A stretch of 64,000 bases of DNA from Ligustrum vulgare. Taxonomy: Eukaryota > Streptophyta > Magnoliopsida > Lamiales > Oleaceae. Positions within the stretch are counted from its first letter, which is position 1. Each line of letters begins with the position of its first letter. The notes under the pieces are model-generated. The model was not told the DNA's origin, made no database searches, and saw only the letters and a program-made list of their open reading frames with translations. Both the position numbers and the translations under genes were made by a program. The stretch covers positions 36,567,241 to 36,631,240 of the forward strand of contig OY743186.1 in the NCBI GenBank assembly GCA_963555705.1, in the 5' to 3' direction. This document shows positions 60,304-64,000 of the stretch, in pieces.

Positions 60304-61667
60304 ATTTTTCTATTGGTAGCTATGTGGATGAAGTTATGTGCGATGTGGTACCTATGCATGCCGGGCACATTTTGTTGGGTAGGTCTTGGCAATATGATAG
60401 GAAGGTCACGCATGATGGGTATAAAAATAGGTATAGCTTTACCAAAAGGGGAAAAACCATTACACTTGCACCATTGACACCATCACAAGTGTATGAAGAT
60501 CAAATAAAACTGAAAAATGATGAAGAAAAAAGAGTGAAGGAAAATGAGAGAAAGAGAGTTGAGGCCACGACATCAGAAAAGGGAGAGGAAAAGAGAGTTG
60601 GAGCCACGACTCCAAAAAAAGGAGAGGCGAGAGAAAAAAAGAGTGTTGGGGTACATACCTCAGAAAAAGGAGAGGGAGCGAAGAGTGCCAGAAAAGAAAG
60701 AAAAATGAGTTTCTACGCAAAAAAGAGTGAAATCAAAAAGGCATTCATGGAAGAACGACCGATGGTCCTTCTGCTGTACAAGGAATCATTCCTTGCATTT
60801 GATGAAACTAACAAATCCCTCCCTAGTTTGGCTATTTCTTTATTGCAGGAATTTGACGATATATTTCCTGATGACATACCTAGTGGGTTACCACCCATTC
60901 GAGATATTGAACATCAAATTGATTTTGTACCTGGAGCAGTCATTCCGAACCGCCCCGCTTATCGAAGTAACCCCGAGGAGACGAAGGAGCTCCAAAGGCA
61001 AGTGGAGGACTTGATGAGCAAAGGGTATATAAGGGAAAGTATGAGTCCATGTGCCGTCCCCGTGTTACTTGTGCCCAAAAAGGACGGGACGTGGAGAATG
61101 TGTGTTGATTGTAGGGCCATCAACAACATAACGGTAAAGTATCGTCATCCTATTCCTAGGTTAGATGATATGTTGGATGAATTGTATGGCTCTAGCATAT
61201 TTAGTAAAATTGAGTGGAAAACTGCTTTTAAAACTAAGTATGGCTTGTATGAATGGTTAGTAATGCCTTTTGGACTTACTAATGCACCTAGCACATTTAT
61301 GCGTTTAATGAATCATGTTTTACGTGCATTTATAGGTAAATTTGTTGTAGTTTACTTCGATGATATCTTGATATATAGTAAAACTTTGAATGAGCATGTG
61401 GAGCATGTTAGATGTGTGCTTGTGGTTTTAAGACAAGAGCAACTTTTTGCTAACTTTAAAAAGTGTGATTTTTGCATGGAAAAAGTTGTGTTTCTTGGTT
61501 ATGTGGTTAGTGCTAAAGGGATAGAAGTAGATGAAGAGAAAGTCAAAGCTATTAAAGAGTGGCCAACACCTAAAAGCATAACTGAGGTTAGGAGTTTTCA
61601 TGGCTTGGCTAGTTTTTATAGGCGTTTTGTTAAAAAATTTAGCACGATTGCCGCACCACTCACATAA
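60300..61667 (+). pseudogene. Gypsy protease end and reverse transcriptase (damaged)
   Basis: Begins with the rest of the protease ([17 protein letters not shown]), then a charged linker with [10 protein letters not shown] repeats, then reverse transcriptase: [54 protein letters not shown] and the catalytic YFDD. At about 61210 the sequence jumps from FSKI to EWKTAF; in relatives about 15 residues stand between them, including the motif A aspartate. TAA at 61665-61667 replaces a Glu codon (GAA in relatives) and cuts the frame. Not functional. Confidence 0.78.
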
Positions 61668-63143
61668 ATTGTCAAAAAGAGTGTAGGGTTTAAATGGGGT
61701 GTAGAACAGGAGCATGCATTTGATACTATCAAAAATATGTTATGTGAAGCACCGGTTTTATCACTTCCTAACTTTGACAAGGCTTTTGAGATTGAATGTG
61801 ATGCCTCAGGGCTAGGCATTGGAGCTGTTTTAATGCAGGATCAAAGGCCAATCGCCTATTTTAGTGAAAAACTAAAAGGGGCTGCACTTAATTATCCCAC
61901 ATACGACAAGGAGTTATACTCACTTGTGCGCGCTTTGGAAACATGGCAACATTACTTGTGGCCACAGGAGTTCGTGATACACACTGATCATGAATCCTTG
62001 AAGCATTTGAGGGGACAAGCTAAGTTGAGTAAGAGACATGCAAGGTGGGTAAAATTCATCGAAACATTTCCCTATGTCATCCGGTACAAACAAGGTAAGG
62101 AAAATGTGGTGGCAGATGCATTGTCTCGAAGGTATGTTCTTTTAAATTCTTTAAACTCTAAATTGCTTGGATTTGAATACATTAAGGGCATGTATGCTAA
62201 TGACCTGGATTTTTCTAATATTTATGAATCATGTGGTAAGGGGGCTGTGGATAGGTTCTTTAAGCATGATGATTATTTATTTCGAGAAAATAAATTGTGT
62301 GTTCCTAAGTGTACAATGAGAGAGTTACTTGTGAGAGAGGCCCATAGTGGAGGCTTAATGGGTCATTTTGGGGTTAAAAAGACCATTGAAATCCTAAATG
62401 AACATTTCTATTGGCCTAAAATGAAAATTGATGTGGTTCAGGTTTGTAATAGATGCATTACTTGTAAAAAGGCTAAATCTAGGATTAAACCCCATGGATT
62501 ATATATGCCTTTACCCGTCCCTAGTGAACCTTGGGTCGATATCTCTATGGATTTTGTTTTAAGATTGCCTAGGACTAAGAAGGGCCGAGATTCGATTTTT
62601 GTGGTAGTAGATCGCTTTAGTAAAATGGCACATTTCATACCATGCCACAAAACTGACGATGCTACAAACATAGCTGAAATTTTCTTTAGGGATGTCGTGC
62701 GCTTACATGGGGTGCCTAAAAGTATTGTCTCGGATAGGGATGTTAAATTCCTTAGTCATTTTTGGAGAGTCTTGTGGAACAAATTAGGAACAAAACTACT
62801 TTTCTCTACAACTTGTCACCTACAGACCGATGGACAGACCGAGGTAGTAAATAGGACAATGATTCAATTGTTGCGCACAATAATCAATAAAAATCTGAAA
62901 AATTGGGAAGAGTGTTTATCATTTATTGAATTTGCATATAATAGGGCTATACATTCTACTACTTCTTATTCACCATTTGAAATTGTTTATGGTTTTAATC
63001 CGCTAACAGCATTGGATTTAATTCCTTTACCTGTGAATGAACGAAGTAGTTTAGATGGCAAGAAAAAGGCTGAGATGGTTAAAGCACTCCACGACAAGGT
63101 GAGGTTGGCGATTGAAAAGAAAAATGAACATTATGCTTCGTAG
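61668..63143 (+). pseudogene. Gypsy RNase H and integrase (pol continued)
   Basis: Same frame as the preceding segment after its nonsense codon. RNase [44 protein letters not shown]. Integrase: zinc-binding H-H-C-C (HFGVKKTIE... [11 protein letters not shown]), then the DDE core with D in [12 protein letters not shown] in VSDRDVKFL and E in [15 protein letters not shown] at 63141-63143 replaces a Gln codon, separating the C-terminal part. Confidence 0.78.
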
Positions 63144-63665
63144 GCTAACAAAGGAAGAAAGGGCATCATTTTTGAACCCGGTGATTGGGTTTGGGTACAT
63201 TTGAGAAAGGAGCGGTTTCCAGAACAACGCAAGTCAAAGTTACAACCGCGAGGGGATGGTCCATTCCAAGTGATTGAAAGGATCAACAACAATGCCTATA
63301 AACTCGATCTTCCTGGCGAGTATAATGTTTCGGCTTCATTTAATGTTTCTGACCTATCTCCGTTTGATGCAGGTACAGATTCGAGGTCGAATCCTTTCGA
63401 AGAGGGAGGGAATGATGTGATCCAGACCACGGATACAAGCCCGCACAAAGATCCGTTGAAGATCAAAGGAGGACCGATGACTCGATTGCAAACCAAGAGG
63501 GCCAAGGAAGCAATGGACAAGTTAGTTCAAGAAACAATGGCCAAAACAATGTTCGTGTCATCAAAAGAAATAAGTTCCATGTTGGGGCCGAGCCAAAACG
63601 ATGAGTGGATCAACCTTATTCATTGTGTCGAAGAAAGTGGTGAAATTTCAATGTTACGGCCGTAA
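63144..63665 (+). pseudogene. Gypsy pol C-terminal tail running into the 3' LTR
   Basis: Continues in frame after the [43 protein letters not shown] and [10 protein letters not shown], the usual integrase C-terminal segment. It crosses the purine tract and reads on into the LTR, ending with the stop inside the first TTACGGCCGTAA copy. The 5' LTR carries the same coding tail (57398-57646). Confidence 0.72.
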
Positions 63666-64000
63666 CATACAAATCCTCACGGCCGTAACCAACTTTCTGC
63701 TGAAATTGATTTTGCGAGACATAAACAATCACGGCCGTAAAGATTGAGTATCACGGCCGTAAAGGTTAATATCAAGGCCGTAAAGGAGTTGCTGCTTAAA
63801 ATTGGAATTGTACGTTTTTGGACTTACGGCCGTAAGAGTGAATCAGAAGCAAGGTTACGGCCGTAAGAAAATCAGTCACGGCCATAAAATCGAATACGCG
63901 TGAATTTTAGGTTATTTTTATTTCCTTATTTTTAGGTAGTTGTTTCCTTGTTTAATTAGAACTCTTTAACCTAGTTTTTGACCCTATTTATAGGAATGTA
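63413..64000 (+). repeat. 3' LTR of the gypsy element (partial)
   Basis: Matches the 5' LTR with few changes. It lacks one palindrome unit (20 bp) and has point mutations in two others. Truncated by the window edge. Confidence 0.85.

Larger units (their letters stand above)
57394..64000 (+). mobile_element. Ty3/gypsy LTR retrotransposon, inactive, cut by the window end
   Basis: The 5' LTR is 57394-58294 (TGATG...CATCA), the primer site TGGTATCAGAGC is at 58297-58308, gag-protease follows, then pol with reverse transcriptase, RNase H and integrase, a purine tract AGAGGGAGGGAA (63401-63412), and a 3' LTR from 63413 that runs past base 64000. Order RT before IN makes it Ty3/gypsy; no chromodomain was recognised. 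One frameshift, two nonsense changes and an in-frame deletion in RT disable it. Confidence 0.88.

Overview
This window is nuclear DNA of a flowering plant. The evidence is GT-AG split genes with short exons and long AT-rich introns, plant-type gene families (an exocyst SEC10, an ENSA/ARPP-19-like protein, a CBE1-like protein), and a dense load of plant transposons with initiator-Met-tRNA primer sites. An asterid-like eudicot is my guess for the host; the sequence does not prove it. I worked by eye, and family names come from memory of family sequences.

Layout. 1-5.1 kb is intergenic: a decayed gypsy gag remnant, a small inverted-repeat element, a pair of CArG-type palindromes and an AT-rich repeat (repeat A). 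5.16-17.5 kb (+) holds an internally deleted CBE1-like gene with four exons in one continuous 175-codon frame. A 3.1 kb non-coding LTR element sits in intron 2 and a 6.4 kb Copia element (minus strand, rearranged 5' end) sits in intron 3. 19.06-22.1 kb (-) is an intact six-coding-exon ENSA/ARPP-19-like gene with a 5'UTR intron and a TATA/site II promoter. 22.2-28.4 kb is a second copy of the AT-rich repeat (repeat B), split by a truncated Helitron and by a gag-only gypsy derivative.

28.4-35.4 kb is intergenic and packed with non-autonomous DNA transposons, most with readable target-site duplications (two hAT-type, two PIF/Harbinger-type). 35.5-53.0 kb (+) is a complete exocyst SEC10 gene; 24 coding exons join without a break to encode 840 residues. 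Its introns carry Stowaway elements, a Copia fragment and smaller MITEs. 53.0-57.3 kb holds two Mutator-like fold-back elements; the second contains a solo LTR that itself contains a PIF/Harbinger-type element. 57.4 kb to the end is a dead Ty3/gypsy element whose 3' LTR runs off the window.

SEC10 and the ENSA-like gene look functional and act in separate processes (vesicle tethering; PP2A control). The CBE1-like locus is either a pseudogene or a cut-down gene. I found no new multi-gene system. The most unusual signals are a helically phased array of the palindrome TTACGGCCGTAA in the LTRs of both gypsy elements, the in-frame mini-CBE1 with an altered eIF4E-binding motif, the inverted and duplicated 5' end of the Copia element, and a roughly 320 bp module shared by two unrelated transposon types.
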